From Affinundibacterium nitidum (GTDB taxonomy: Bacteria; Pseudomonadota; Gammaproteobacteria; Burkholderiales; Burkholderiaceae_D): a stretch of DNA of 64,000 bases. The stretch lies in NCBI RefSeq assembly GCF_014284155.1, contig NZ_JACOFZ010000001.1:1320545-1384544 (forward strand), in the 5' to 3' direction. The translations under genes and the position numbers were made by a program. The notes below the pieces were generated by a model that worked only from the letters and a program-made list of their open reading frames with translations, was not told the origin of the DNA and did no database searches. This document shows, one piece after another, positions 35,604-44,314 of the stretch. The stretch's first letter is position 1; each line of letters begins with the position of its first letter.

Positions 35604-36332
35604 ATGAATAAACTCCGCACCTTGATAATTGATGACGAAGAGCTCGCCCGCCGCCTAATTCGTGAATACCTCAAGGCTCACGAAGATATTGACATCATCG
35701 GTGAGTGCGAGAACGGCTTACAAGCGGTAGACGCAATTTCGGATCAGCAACCAGACTTAGTCTTTCTCGATATTCAAATGCCCAAATTAAATGGATTTGA
35801 AGTGCTCGATGCAACGCAAAGAAAACAGGGAGTCATTTTCACGACGGCCTATGATCAATATGCACTCAAAGCTTTCGATCAACATGCCATTGATTACCTT
35901 CTTAAACCGTATTCCCAGCAACGCTTCGACGAAGCACTTGCGAAAGCTCGCAAGTTGCTGAGACAGGCTGATGAACGCGTTCCCGCGCTAATCACACAGC
36001 AGAGCCAACAATGCCAAAGACTGGTGGTGCGCGATCGCGGTCAGACATTCATCATCCCTTTTGAACAAATTGACTATATCGAAGCACAAGATGATTACGT
36101 ACAAATTCATTATGCCGGTAAGTCTTTGATGAAAACGCAAAGCCTGTCCGATATCGAGAAGCAACTCCCACTCGAACATTTTGTTCGCATTCATCGCTCG
36201 GCGATCATCCGCCTTCCTGCGCTTAAATGTCTGGAACGCGCCAGCAAAGACAGCTATCAAGCGGTAATGCACTGTGCTGCGGTGTTACCGGTAAGCAGAT
36301 CTGGCTATGACCGCATCAAGGGAATGCTGTAA
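35604..36332 (+). CDS. LytTR-family response regulator
   Basis: 242 residues. The receiver has LIIDDEELARRL, the phospho-Asp in LVFLDIQMPKLNGFEV, and the Lys in YLLKPYSQQRFD. The C-terminal LytTR DNA-binding domain runs from about 145 to 240 (IDYIEAQDDYVQIHYAGKS, HFVRIHRSAIIRLPALKCL). The operon's candidate operator is the direct repeat at 33252-33287. Paired kinase immediately upstream. Confidence 0.95.
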   Translation: MNKLRTLIIDDEELARRLIREYLKAHEDIDIIGECENGLQAVDAISDQQPDLVFLDIQMPKLNGFEVLDATQRKQGVIFTTAYDQYALKAFDQHAIDYLLKPYSQQRFDEALAKARKLLRQADERVPALITQQSQQCQRLVVRDRGQTFIIPFEQIDYIEAQDDYVQIHYAGKSLMKTQSLSDIEKQLPLEHFVRIHRSAIIRLPALKCLERASKDSYQAVMHCAAVLPVSRSGYDRIKGML

Positions 36333-36402
36333 AGTGCTGTTCTTTTGAATTTACCTCGCACTGACAGGCATAAGCATGCATGGCAGCGCTAAAACAGCAC
36401 TT
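36332..36402. repeat. Distant perfect inverted repeat flanking the LytTR/ParB-like junction
   Basis: AAGTGCTGTT (36332-36341) and AACAGCACTT (36393-36402) are perfect ten-base complements with 51 bases between. The left arm begins at the stop codon of the LytTR gene; the right arm ends 17 bases before the ParB-like ATG. It could form a large stem in RNA or be a protein binding site. Confidence 0.45.
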
Positions 36403-36419
36403 CCAGCAATTTGAGCACT

Positions 36420-37271
36420 ATGAATATCATCATCAATCCCGAATTACGCGACTACATCGACCCACTGACGACGCAAGAGTTTCTTGCACTCGAACGCAGC
36501 CTATTAAAAGAAGGCTGCCGAGATGCCTTGGTGCTCTGGGGTGAAACACTGATTGACGGCCACAATCGCTATACTATTTGCCAAAAACATAGCATCCCAT
36601 TTCAAACCAAACAAAATGACCAGTTTTCAAGCATTGAAGATGTCATGCTATGGATGATTGATAACCATTTGGCACGACGCAGCGTATCGAATTTCCAACG
36701 TGGCGTTTTAGCCTTGCGCAAAAAAGAAATCATTACAGAACGTCGCAAACAACAAAGTAAACAAGAGAAAGTGGCTGAAGCTGAGCTGGCGGTCAAAGAA
36801 CCTGATCCCGTTTCAGTAGAAACACGAGATGAAATCGCCAAAGTTGCTGGATTAAGCAAACCCGCGGTGGCCCAAATCGAAAAGATACGTAAGGCAGCAA
36901 CACCAGAATTAGTTGAAGCAGTACGCGCGGGCACGATATCTATCAACACCGCAGCCACCATTGCAGCATTGCCTGGCGAACAACAAGTCGCCGCTGTCGC
37001 AGGCGGCAAAAAAGAACTACAACAAGCAGCGCGGCAATTGCGTGAAAGTCGAACTCCACGGGTGCCCAAAGAATCTAACGCAGATCAAACAGAAACCGGC
37101 AGTGGTACTCAAGGCGAGACAGAAGCGAACCTCGGTACTAACAACAGCACAGCTTCATCACACCAATCTGCAGACATGTCTGAATTGGAACGCTTACGTG
37201 CCGAAAACTTCTCGTTGAAACAGCAAATTGCACAATTGCAAGCGCAATTGGGTAGTTCCGTGGCTAATTGA
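36420..37271 (+). CDS. Orphan ParB-like DNA-binding protein
   Basis: 283 residues from ATG 36420; TTG at 36411 is an alternative. Residues 1-75 carry the ParB/Srx-like motif region LVLWGETLIDGHNRYTIC (the DGHNR box). A spacer with HLARRSVSNFQRGVLAL follows, then a helix-turn-helix part VETRDEIAKVAGLSKPAVAQ and a repeated helical element. The tail is Gln/Ser/Thr-rich with a final coiled coil (LERLRAENFSLKQQIAQLQ). Such proteins are annotated as plasmid partition or replication proteins, but there is no ParA, parS cluster or plasmid gene nearby. It is therefore an orphan chromosomal version, probably a regulator. Confidence 0.8.
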   Translation: MNIIINPELRDYIDPLTTQEFLALERSLLKEGCRDALVLWGETLIDGHNRYTICQKHSIPFQTKQNDQFSSIEDVMLWMIDNHLARRSVSNFQRGVLALRKKEIITERRKQQSKQEKVAEAELAVKEPDPVSVETRDEIAKVAGLSKPAVAQIEKIRKAATPELVEAVRAGTISINTAATIAALPGEQQVAAVAGGKKELQQAARQLRESRTPRVPKESNADQTETGSGTQGETEANLGTNNSTASSHQSADMSELERLRAENFSLKQQIAQLQAQLGSSVAN

Positions 37272-37333
37272 AGTAAAACTGCACGACTTCGACTCTTTAA
37301 CTCCTTCTTTCAACCGAAAAAGCCTACTTTTTT

Positions 37334-37356
37334 GCGTATTTTGTCGAAAAATACGC
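37334..37356. other. Hairpin between the ParB-like and parvulin genes
   Basis: GCGTATTTT (37334-37342), loop GTCGA, AAAATACGC (37348-37356): perfect nine-pair stem, preceded by six T rather than followed by them. It is not a typical terminator for either strand; it may be a processing element or a weak terminator. Confidence 0.5.
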
Positions 37357-37495
37357 TTGAATTCTGGCATTTTGGCCATAATTACGAACTGTTTACAATT
37401 CTCAGTGCAATTTCCTGAGTTTTACATTGCTGGCTACTTGCGAAAATACTGTCTTGTAGCCTTTCACAATTACTCTACCTCTTGTTAGGAACATC

Positions 37496-38242
37496 ATGAC
37501 TATTAGCGTTAACGGCACAGAAATTAATGAAGCAACGATCGCCGCTGAAATGAACCGTGCCCGCGCTGCTGGCCATCCAGAAGGCGAACAATTGCGCGAT
37601 AGCGCGATTCAAGAACTCATCTTGCGTAAATTAATGTTAGATCAGGCTGCCAAAGTCGGCGTCTCCGCCGGTAGCGATGAAGAAACCATCGGTACCTTGT
37701 TACAACAAGAAGTGGCATTTAACGAAGTCGATGAAGCGAGCTGCCGTAGCTTTTACGATGAGAACAGCGCAAGTTTTATGCAAGGTGAAATGGCCGCAGC
37801 AAGCCACATCTTGTTCACACCAGGTGAAGGCTTGGGCGGAAGCTTGGTTAAAGCGAAAGCAGAAGGCATCTTGGCCGATTTGCAAAAGAACCCAGCGGCA
37901 TTCGCGGCAATGGCGCGCGAACATTCTGCTTGCCCATCCGGTAAAGAAGGCGGCGCCTTAGGTCAATTCGGTCGCGGTCAAATGGTGCCAGAATTTGAAC
38001 AAGCTGTTTTCAGCACTGAGCTAGGTCAAATCACTCCAGAACTGATTGAGACGCAATTTGGTTACCACATCATTCAAGTAACCGACCGCAAAGGCGGTGA
38101 TTTGGTCAGTTTCGACGAAGTCAAAGAGCGCCTGCAAGCGTATTTGACGGACATGGAAGGCCGTAAAGCGACGCACGCTTACTTGGCTGATTTGGTCAAA
38201 GCCGCAGACATTCAAGGCTACCAATTGCCAGCATTCGCTTAA
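37496..38242 (+). CDS. PpiC-type peptidyl-prolyl isomerase (parvulin)
   Basis: 248 residues, cytoplasmic (no signal peptide). An N-terminal helical chaperone-like region (1-90, LRDSAIQELILRKLMLDQAA) precedes the parvulin domain, about 96-200: AASHILFTPGEG, FAAMAREHSACPSGKEGGALGQFGRGQMVPEFEQ in segments, and TQFGYHIIQVTDRKGG. All are typical parvulin signatures. This cytoplasmic form resembles NifM-like and SurA-related short isomerases; no nitrogenase gene is in the window. Ribosome site TTAGGA is about 6-8 bases upstream. A terminator follows. Confidence 0.92.
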   Translation: MTISVNGTEINEATIAAEMNRARAAGHPEGEQLRDSAIQELILRKLMLDQAAKVGVSAGSDEETIGTLLQQEVAFNEVDEASCRSFYDENSASFMQGEMAAASHILFTPGEGLGGSLVKAKAEGILADLQKNPAAFAAMAREHSACPSGKEGGALGQFGRGQMVPEFEQAVFSTELGQITPELIETQFGYHIIQVTDRKGGDLVSFDEVKERLQAYLTDMEGRKATHAYLADLVKAADIQGYQLPAFA

Positions 38243-38286
38243 GTTAAGCTCATCATCTATGCTCGACTCGTCTAGAATCGAGCAAA

Positions 38287-38329
38287 CAAAACGCCCAGAG
38301 TACACATGCTGTATGCTTTGGGCGTTTTG
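38287..38329 (+). terminator. Terminator after the parvulin gene
   Basis: CAAAACGCCCAGAG (38287-38300) pairs with CTTTGGGCGTTTTG (38316-38329) with one mismatch, over a 15-base loop. The U-rich end of the right arm serves the plus strand. Confidence 0.8.
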
Positions 38330-38371
38330 CTGTATGCAAAACACTTTTCCAACTCACACGAATTGAAAATC

Positions 38372-38881
38372 ATGACTCCTTCTATGCATCGCGCCTCAGT
38401 CCCTGTATTTCAACAAATGCTTGGCAGCCTCAAGACTATCCTGCAAAAAGCACAAACTCACGCGGCAGAAAAAAAGATCGATGACCAAGTTTTCTTACAA
38501 GCACGCTTGGCTCCCGACATGTTTCCCTTAATTCGCCAAGTTCAAATCGCAGCCGATTTCGCAAAAAGTGTGGCCGGCCGTTTAGCTAGTGTCGAGTTGC
38601 CTGAGTTCGCAGATACCGAAGTCAGTTTTGAGGACTTACAACAGCGCTTGGACAAGACTTTAGTGTTTCTTGCCAGCTTGGACCAAAAGCAATTTGACGG
38701 TAGCGAAAAATTAGAAATCATCCTTCGCCCAGGAACGCCGAAAGAGAAGAAACTTCAAGGCGATAATTATCTTTTTGCTTATGGATTGCCTCAATTTTTC
38801 TTCCATGTGACAACGACCTATGCAATTTTGCGTCACCACGGTGTTGATCTTGGCAAAAAAGACTACATGGGACAATATTAA
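38372..38881 (+). CDS. DUF1993 family protein
   Basis: 169 residues from ATG 38372; a longer frame starting at 38306 overlaps the terminator. The DUF1993 pattern is clear: SVPVFQQMLGSLKTILQKA, LAPDMFPLIRQVQIAADFAK, and near the end PQFFFHVTTTYAILRHHGVDLGK-type sequence with the His pair. The family resembles DinB-like four-helix bundles. Function unknown; probably cytoplasmic. Confidence 0.88.
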   Translation: MTPSMHRASVPVFQQMLGSLKTILQKAQTHAAEKKIDDQVFLQARLAPDMFPLIRQVQIAADFAKSVAGRLASVELPEFADTEVSFEDLQQRLDKTLVFLASLDQKQFDGSEKLEIILRPGTPKEKKLQGDNYLFAYGLPQFFFHVTTTYAILRHHGVDLGKKDYMGQY

Positions 38882-39200
38882 ATTTTGTGAAACTGTATTT
38901 TCTAGGTTCAAAAATTTGATGGTTTTAATACCTCTTGTTGCGAATCAACATATAATAGTTAATCTTTTTTTGTTCGAAAATATCGGCTACCGCAAGCTTT
39001 CAGTGCTAAAGATTGTTAGCGGATAGCCGACAAATGAAGTAGATAGATCGAATACCGCTTATCAGACTGAAAATACCATCCGATGAAATCGACCGATCGG
39101 TCGATTGCATTTTATGGGAAGAAGTCTATAGTGCTGCCCTTGGTGTAAAACTGTATCGATGCACGTTTGAGACACAACGCGAGTAAGGAAGGGAGGTTCT
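38882..39200. other. Gene-free region with palindrome and promoter
   Basis: About 320 AT-rich bases without a credible reading frame. It contains a 20-base perfect palindrome at 39087-39106 overlapping a promoter (listed separately). Confidence 0.6.
39087..39132 (+). promoter_or_regulatory. 20-bp perfect palindrome overlapping a promoter
   Basis: AATCGACCGATCGGTCGATT (39087-39106) is a perfect palindrome. Its right end overlaps the -35 element TTGCAT (39105-39110); after 16 bases comes TATAGT (39127-39132) as -10. The core GACCGATCGGTC resembles operators of TetR-family repressors. No TetR gene is in the window. The promoter would drive the DUF2726 gene 70 bases downstream. Confidence 0.7.
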
Positions 39201-40001
39201 ATGTTTTCTCATTTTCTAGATAAAGATTCTAAGTCCGAACCGGATTTTGAGAAGCGTAAGTTCTTTGCTGCTGAAGAAGAAGTTTTCTTCAAGCGCCTGA
39301 TCAAAGCGCTTCCCAATTGCAGTATTTTCCCCAAAGTTCAAGTGGCGGCGATTCTTGAGCCGCACATCAGCAATGAGAAAAAGCGACAAGTCATGCGGCA
39401 AAAGCTGCAATCTCGCCATGTCGACTTCGGTATTTTTGATAAAAATTTAGAGTTACTGTGCGTCGTTATCCTTGAAGGTGACGACGAAGTGGACGAGGAT
39501 GAGTATCCGACCCGACACTTGTTAAAAAGTGCTGGCATTAAAAGCATACGCTGGAAACGTGCAGCCCTTCCGACTTACGAACAAGTTCTCCGCACTTTAG
39601 CGCCGTTCTCTGACTTGAACTCGCCAAGAGCAGAGAGTAGTCTACATACAATTGGTAAGCTTTTCCCTGATGAAGACGTCACGAGTGGCAAGATCTTCAC
39701 GAAAGTGGAACATGGCAACCCAAACGCGCTCTCTTTGGCAGCGATAGAACGGATCACGCCAGAAAAACTGATCAAAACTCAGTATCCTCATATTTGGCAA
39801 AAAATATGTCTTTTTGCGGGTGACCCTGGTTACTTGAAAAACTATCTCGAGTCCTTATTTATTCAAAATCGCCCGACAAAGCGACGTGGATTACCAAAGC
39901 CTGTGGCAAACGAAGTAATGGCGATTCAGTATGAAAATAGTCGCTTCGTGGTATCGAAAGATCCGGATCCAATTTGGGATCCGACCTTCCTTCACCGTTG
40001 A
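39201..40001 (+). CDS. DUF2726 domain protein
   Basis: 266 residues with a very good ribosome site (GGGAGG, eight bases). Residues 20-130 match the DUF2726 pattern, a restriction-endonuclease-like fold: AAEEEVFFKRLIKALPNCS, then VDFGIFDKNLELLCVVILEG with the Asp/Glu pair, and IKSIRWKRAALPTYEQV near its end. Several members are fused to helicase or topoisomerase zinc fingers. The C-terminal half here (from about 135) is unlike anything I recognise and ends WDPTFLHR. Probable nucleic-acid role, not proven. Controlled by the palindrome/promoter upstream. Confidence 0.8.
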   Translation: MFSHFLDKDSKSEPDFEKRKFFAAEEEVFFKRLIKALPNCSIFPKVQVAAILEPHISNEKKRQVMRQKLQSRHVDFGIFDKNLELLCVVILEGDDEVDEDEYPTRHLLKSAGIKSIRWKRAALPTYEQVLRTLAPFSDLNSPRAESSLHTIGKLFPDEDVTSGKIFTKVEHGNPNALSLAAIERITPEKLIKTQYPHIWQKICLFAGDPGYLKNYLESLFIQNRPTKRRGLPKPVANEVMAIQYENSRFVVSKDPDPIWDPTFLHR

Positions 40002-40016
40002 TCTAGCAATAATTTC

Positions 40017-40649
40017 TTAGAGATCTGGCGCCAACATGTGGCCAAGCTTGGCAGCTTTGGTCTCTAAGTACCTCTGATTAAATTGATTGCGGGCGATAAT
40101 CAAGGGGACGTGCTCCTCAACCTTCACTTGCATATTCTGGAGCGCAGAGATCTTGCGCGGATTATTCGTCATCAGCTTGACACTACTGATCCCCAAATGT
40201 TTGAGCATAGGGTCGCAAAGGCTATAGTTGCGCAAATCCGCGGCGAATCCTAATTTCTGATTGGCTTCGACAGTATCGGCGCCATCATCTTGCAAATGGT
40301 AAGCGCGAATCTTCGCTAACAACCCTATACCACGCCCTTCCTGACGCAAATACAGAATAACGCCACGCCCCTCGGCAGCAATCTTTTGCATTGCTGCTTC
40401 CAACTGTGGGCCACAATCACAACGCTGACTAAACAAAGCATCACCTGTCAGACATTCGGAGTGAATACGTGCCAAGACAGCCTTGCCGTCAGCAACGTCA
40501 CCCAAAGTCAATGCCACATGCTCTTTACCCGTAGCGGGCTCTACAAAGCCATGCATGCGGAACCTCGCCCAAGTTGTGGGCAAGTCGCAGCTATCTACAA
40601 ATTCCAGTGCCTGTTCTTCCGAATTCAGAGGCAAATCTACAATCGACAT
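40017..40649 (-). CDS. ribA: GTP cyclohydrolase II RibA
   Basis: 210-residue enzyme that opens GTP to start riboflavin synthesis. The zinc cysteines are in [20 protein letters not shown]; the catalytic region is [20 protein letters not shown], followed by [16 protein letters not shown] and [13 protein letters not shown], all canonical. It is a single-function RibA, not the fused RibBA. No FMN riboswitch was found in the 180 bases upstream. Confidence 0.97.
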   Translation of the reverse strand: MSIVDLPLNSEEQALEFVDSCDLPTTWARFRMHGFVEPATGKEHVALTLGDVADGKAVLARIHSECLTGDALFSQRCDCGPQLEAAMQKIAAEGRGVILYLRQEGRGIGLLAKIRAYHLQDDGADTVEANQKLGFAADLRNYSLCDPMLKHLGISSVKLMTNNPRKISALQNMQVKVEEHVPLIIARNQFNQRYLETKAAKLGHMLAPDL

Positions 40650-40703
40650 AGTATTCTCACGGTCTGCTTTTCCGCGCAGGAAAGGCTGGATACCAGCTCG
40701 GAT

Positions 40704-40726
40704 GATGTAAAAACTTTATTTACATC
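40704..40726. other. Perfect 8-bp inverted repeat upstream of ribA
   Basis: GATGTAAA (40704-40711), seven-base spacer, TTTACATC (40719-40726). A third TTTACATC copy lies at 40822-40829, just after the end of the deformylase-like gene. It is located 55 bases upstream of the ribA start and could be an operator; evidence is weak. Confidence 0.4.
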
Positions 40727-40831
40727 AATCGCTAAAAAGTAAGAGTATAAACGACTCGGTGAAACTCAGCGGAAACGGGACTTGAGCGAGCTCACTAAAG
40801 CAACTCGCTTAATTGTCTTTTTTTACATCGA

Positions 40832-41389
40832 TTAGGCCAAGCTTGGCGGCGGGATAGTGTAATCGACTTGTTTTTGATATTTTGCTCTATCCATCTCAAA
40901 TTCCTGACGGGATACTGTGGAATTCACATCTAAAGCGAGATCGAGTGCCAATACGCCATCCAGATGGTCTAACTCATGCTGCAATAGCTCAGAGAGTGGG
41001 CGATCTAATTGATGCCATTCTATCGTTTTACCTGCTTCATCGATGTAGCGGACTGAGATCGACTCGAAGCGCCGCACTTTCACCAAGGTATCAGGAAAAC
41101 ACATGCAATCATCCCACATCGTGAAAGATTGCTCGCTATGCCAGATGATTTCCGGGTTAACCAAGGTGAAACTTCCTTCTCCCAAATTAAGAGCGATGAA
41201 GCGTTGACTAATGCCGATCTGCGGAGCGGCGATACCACGACCGAAGCCGCGCTGCCGTCGAAACGCATCAAGGCAGGATTTCAATAGCTCACTTTGTTGT
41301 CGGAACTGTGGATCAAAGACGTCGAGAACAGCACTTGCTATCAAGCGCAAGCGCGCATCGTCACTTGGTAAAATACTAGGCAGAGCCAT
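40832..41389 (-). CDS. Peptide-deformylase-like protein with altered motif 2
   Basis: 185 residues. Motif 1 GRGIAAPQIGISQRF matches GxGxAAxQ, and motif 3 QHELDHLDG supplies the His-x-x-x-His and Glu. Motif 2, normally EGCLS, reads DDCMCFPD here: the metal-binding Cys is kept but Glu, Gly and Ser are replaced. True deformylases remove formyl from the new N-terminus and usually sit next to fmt, which is absent here. It may be a paralogue with changed substrate or a divergent deformylase. Start at ATG 41389. Confidence 0.82.
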   Translation of the reverse strand: MALPSILPSDDARLRLIASAVLDVFDPQFRQQSELLKSCLDAFRRQRGFGRGIAAPQIGISQRFIALNLGEGSFTLVNPEIIWHSEQSFTMWDDCMCFPDTLVKVRRFESISVRYIDEAGKTIEWHQLDRPLSELLQHELDHLDGVLALDLALDVNSTVSRQEFEMDRAKYQKQVDYTIPPPSLA

Positions 41390-41558
41390 TTTCTTCTTTC
41401 AGAGAATTCCAATTAGACTAACGTTCGTTCAGGTATATTCATGATACAACACTGTTATTCTTCGGTTTCGCCTCCATCTCCACTGTAACGTGTTTCTTTG
41501 GATAGGTTCGCTATCAAAAGTAGAGCGACTAATACCGTGACCAATCATCAGGATAACT

Positions 41559-42206
41559 ATGAATTTCGATCTCGAAAAGATGTTCAGCATCTTCCCAGCT
41601 GTGGTTATCGGCCTCACCATACATGAGTGGGCACATGCCTATACCGCGTATAAACTTGGCGATACCACCGCCAAAGATCAAGGCAGACTCACGCTCAACC
41701 CGCTCAAGCATCTCGACCCATTTGGCACCCTACTGATTTTGATTTTGGGGTTTGGATGGGCTAAGCCAGTACAGTTTAATCCTGATAATCTCAAACAGAA
41801 GCATCGCGATGAAATTTTGATTTCGATTGCTGGTCCCTTGTCGAATTTCTTACTCGGCATTGCTTTCCTCGCCTTGGCCCGAGGAATTTTCAGTTTCGCC
41901 GATGCACAAAATGCCAACTCCATCTTTGGCTACATCAATACACTCGTGTTATGGGCGATTATCAATTTTGGTCTAGCCATTTTCAATATGATTCCTTTAC
42001 CGCCTCTCGATGGCTCTCACCTTTACATGACCTTTTTTAGCCGTATCAACCCGACCTTAGCCAACCGCATGTATAGCCTTGGCATGTTTGTCTTAATTGG
42101 TATTTTGCTGATGCAGAATTTCTTGGGGAACGAGATCTTGCCAATTGGAACCTATGTCAATCAACTCACAGATTACTTCCTACGACTACTCGGCTTTCAA
42201 TTGTAA
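41559..42206 (+). CDS. Site-2-type membrane metalloprotease (M50)
   Basis: 215-residue integral membrane protein with the zinc motif IHEWAHAYTAYKLGD (HExxH) in the first helix and the third ligand in NMIPLPPLDGSHL. About five membrane helices are visible. It belongs to the short SpoIVFB-like/YwhC branch of site-2 proteases, common beside housekeeping genes in betaproteobacteria. Substrate unknown. The ATG at 41559 has GGATAA nearby. Confidence 0.92.
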   Translation: MNFDLEKMFSIFPAVVIGLTIHEWAHAYTAYKLGDTTAKDQGRLTLNPLKHLDPFGTLLILILGFGWAKPVQFNPDNLKQKHRDEILISIAGPLSNFLLGIAFLALARGIFSFADAQNANSIFGYINTLVLWAIINFGLAIFNMIPLPPLDGSHLYMTFFSRINPTLANRMYSLGMFVLIGILLMQNFLGNEILPIGTYVNQLTDYFLRLLGFQL

Positions 42207-42213
42207 GCATTAA

Positions 42214-42252
42214 AAAAACAAAGGGCGACTCTTTGCAGAGTCACCCTTTTTC
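42214..42252 (+). terminator. Bidirectional terminator
   Basis: AAAGGGCGACTC (42220-42231), loop TTTGCA, GAGTCACCCTTT (42238-42249), one internal mismatch, with A-run before and T-run after. It serves the M50 gene on plus and ilvD on minus. Confidence 0.88.
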
Positions 42253-42270
42253 CTATATCGATTTTAGGTA

Positions 42271-44145
42271 TTAGCGACGCAACTGCGTAATATCACGCAC
42301 CGCTCCACGATCAGCAGATGTAGCCAATGCTGCATAAGCTTGCAAAGCTTGTGAAACATAACGATCACGATTCACAGGTTGCCATGCTTGCGCGCCCTTC
42401 GCTTCCATTGCTGCACGACGTGCCGCCAAGTCCTCATCGCTGATATCGAGACGGATGCTCCGATTAGGGATATCAATCAAAATACGATCGCCCTCTTCCA
42501 CCAAACCAATTGCACCACCTTCGGCAGCTTCAGGGGAGGCATGGCCAATGACCAAGCCAGATGATCCGCCTGAGAACCTACCGTCGGTAAACAAAGCGCA
42601 GGCCTTGCCTAAACCTTTGGACTTGATATACGAAGTTGGATACAACATCTCTTGCATACCAGGGCCTCCTTTCGGGCCCTCGTAACGAATGATAACGACA
42701 TCACCAGCATGGACGGTATCACCTAAAATAGCCTCAACTGCTGCATCTTGGCTTTCAAACACACGTGCCTTACCTGCAAAGGTCAGAATACTTTCATCGA
42801 CACCGGCAGTCTTTACGATACAACCTTTTTCTGCGAGATTACCGTACAAAACCGCGAGCCCACCGTCCTTAGAATAGGCATGCTCGTAATCACGAATGCA
42901 GCCATTGGCGCGATCAGAGTCCAAGCTATCGAAACGTTTATTTTGTGAGAAAGCGACCTGAGTTGGCACACCACCCGGTGCAGCCAAAAATAATTGTTTT
43001 ACTGCGGGGTCATCACTAACCGCAATATCATTTTTTGCGATAGCTTCAGCGAAACTCGCGGCATGAATCGTTGGACGAGATGTATCGAATAAACCAGCAC
43101 GTGCCAATTCACCGAGAATGGAGATAATGCCACCCGCGCGATGCACGTCTTCGATATGATACTTGTCGGTCATGGGCGCCACTTTGCATAAGCAAGGAAC
43201 TTTACGCGAAATACGATCAATATCGGCCATCGTAAAATCAACACCGGCTTCATTTGCAGCTGCTAACAGATGCAGAACGGTGTTAGTTGAACCACCCATT
43301 GAAACATCAAGTGCCATTGCATTTTCGAAAGTCGCTTTATTGGCGATCGAACGTGGCAACACCGTATAGTCATCTTGCTCGTAGTGACGCTTAGCGAGTT
43401 CAACAATCAAACGCCCAGCGCGCAAGAACAATTCTTTGCGATCTGCGTGGGTCGCCAAAATCGTACCATTACCTGGCAAAGACAAACCTAAGGCCTCGGT
43501 TAAGCAATTCATGGAATTAGCCGTGAACATGCCCGAGCAAGAACCGCAAGTGGGGCAAGCAGAGCGTTCGATACGACCAATTTCTTCGTCACTCACTTTA
43601 CTATCACCGGCTTTAATCATGGCATCGACCAAGTCGATCTTCATGATTTTTTGCACGCCGTTATCTTTCGGATGCAGTGTTTCTAATACCTTACCTGCTT
43701 CCATCGGGCCGCCCGATACAAACACCACAGGAATATTCAAACGCATCGCCGCCATCAGCATGCCAGGAGTAATTTTGTCGCAATTCGAAATACAGACCAT
43801 GGCATCTGCACAGTGCGCGTTGACCATGTACTCGACGGAGTCTGCAATCAGTTCACGTGAAGGCAAGGAATACAGCATACCGCCATGTCCCATGGCGATA
43901 CCGTCATCGACGGCAATCGTATTAAACTCTTTCGCCACACCACCTGCGGCTTCAATTTCGCGCGCCACCATTTGGCCGAGATCTTTGAGATGTACATGGC
44001 CAGGAACAAATTGCGTGAAGGAATTAACGACAGCAATAATCGGCTTATCAAAATCACCGTCTTTCATACCAGTAGCACGCCAAAGAGCACGAGCTCCGGC
44101 CATATTGCGTCCGTGGGTTGTGGTTCTTGAGCGATAGACTGGCAT
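42271..44145 (-). CDS. ilvD: Dihydroxy-acid dehydratase IlvD
   Basis: 624-residue enzyme of valine, isoleucine and leucine synthesis. The start at 44145 ([20 protein letters not shown]) has GAAGAGAAAA upstream; the longer frame from 44214 is unlikely. Fe-S cysteines are in [14 protein letters not shown] and [17 protein letters not shown]; the catalytic Ser region is [19 protein letters not shown]. Length fits the E. coli-type (616 residue) branch. It is a single gene. Confidence 0.97.
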   Translation of the reverse strand: MPVYRSRTTTHGRNMAGARALWRATGMKDGDFDKPIIAVVNSFTQFVPGHVHLKDLGQMVAREIEAAGGVAKEFNTIAVDDGIAMGHGGMLYSLPSRELIADSVEYMVNAHCADAMVCISNCDKITPGMLMAAMRLNIPVVFVSGGPMEAGKVLETLHPKDNGVQKIMKIDLVDAMIKAGDSKVSDEEIGRIERSACPTCGSCSGMFTANSMNCLTEALGLSLPGNGTILATHADRKELFLRAGRLIVELAKRHYEQDDYTVLPRSIANKATFENAMALDVSMGGSTNTVLHLLAAANEAGVDFTMADIDRISRKVPCLCKVAPMTDKYHIEDVHRAGGIISILGELARAGLFDTSRPTIHAASFAEAIAKNDIAVSDDPAVKQLFLAAPGGVPTQVAFSQNKRFDSLDSDRANGCIRDYEHAYSKDGGLAVLYGNLAEKGCIVKTAGVDESILTFAGKARVFESQDAAVEAILGDTVHAGDVVIIRYEGPKGGPGMQEMLYPTSYIKSKGLGKACALFTDGRFSGGSSGLVIGHASPEAAEGGAIGLVEEGDRILIDIPNRSIRLDISDEDLAARRAAMEAKGAQAWQPVNRDRYVSQALQAYAALATSADRGAVRDITQLRR

Positions 44146-44204
44146 ATTTTTTCTCTTCAATAAAAGTAACGAGGTAATTTTGTCTAGCATGCCGCAGACC
44201 ATCA

Positions 44205-44245
44205 TATTCGTCAAATATTAAATATAAACCCAATTAAGACGAATA
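44205..44245. promoter_or_regulatory. Inverted repeat in the ilvD / ECF-sigma divergent region
   Basis: TATTCGTC (44205-44212) and GACGAATA (44238-44245) are perfect inverted octamers, 33 bases centre to centre, about three helical turns. The DNA between is very AT-rich. It is 60 bases from the ilvD start and 70 from the sigma-factor start; either could be controlled by it. Confidence 0.45.
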
Positions 44246-44314
44246 ACATATTAATTAAGGACATTGAATCAATAGAGATTGTCACTCAATTTGAACTGGG
44301 CTACACTGCGCCGC

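Noticed and set aside
40650-40831. FMN riboswitch upstream of ribA
   Set aside because: Looked for the conserved riboswitch core sequences and found none.
43436-44137. 233-codon open frame antisense to ilvD
   Set aside because: Shadow of a conserved gene; protein is low-information and there is no ribosome site or homology pattern.
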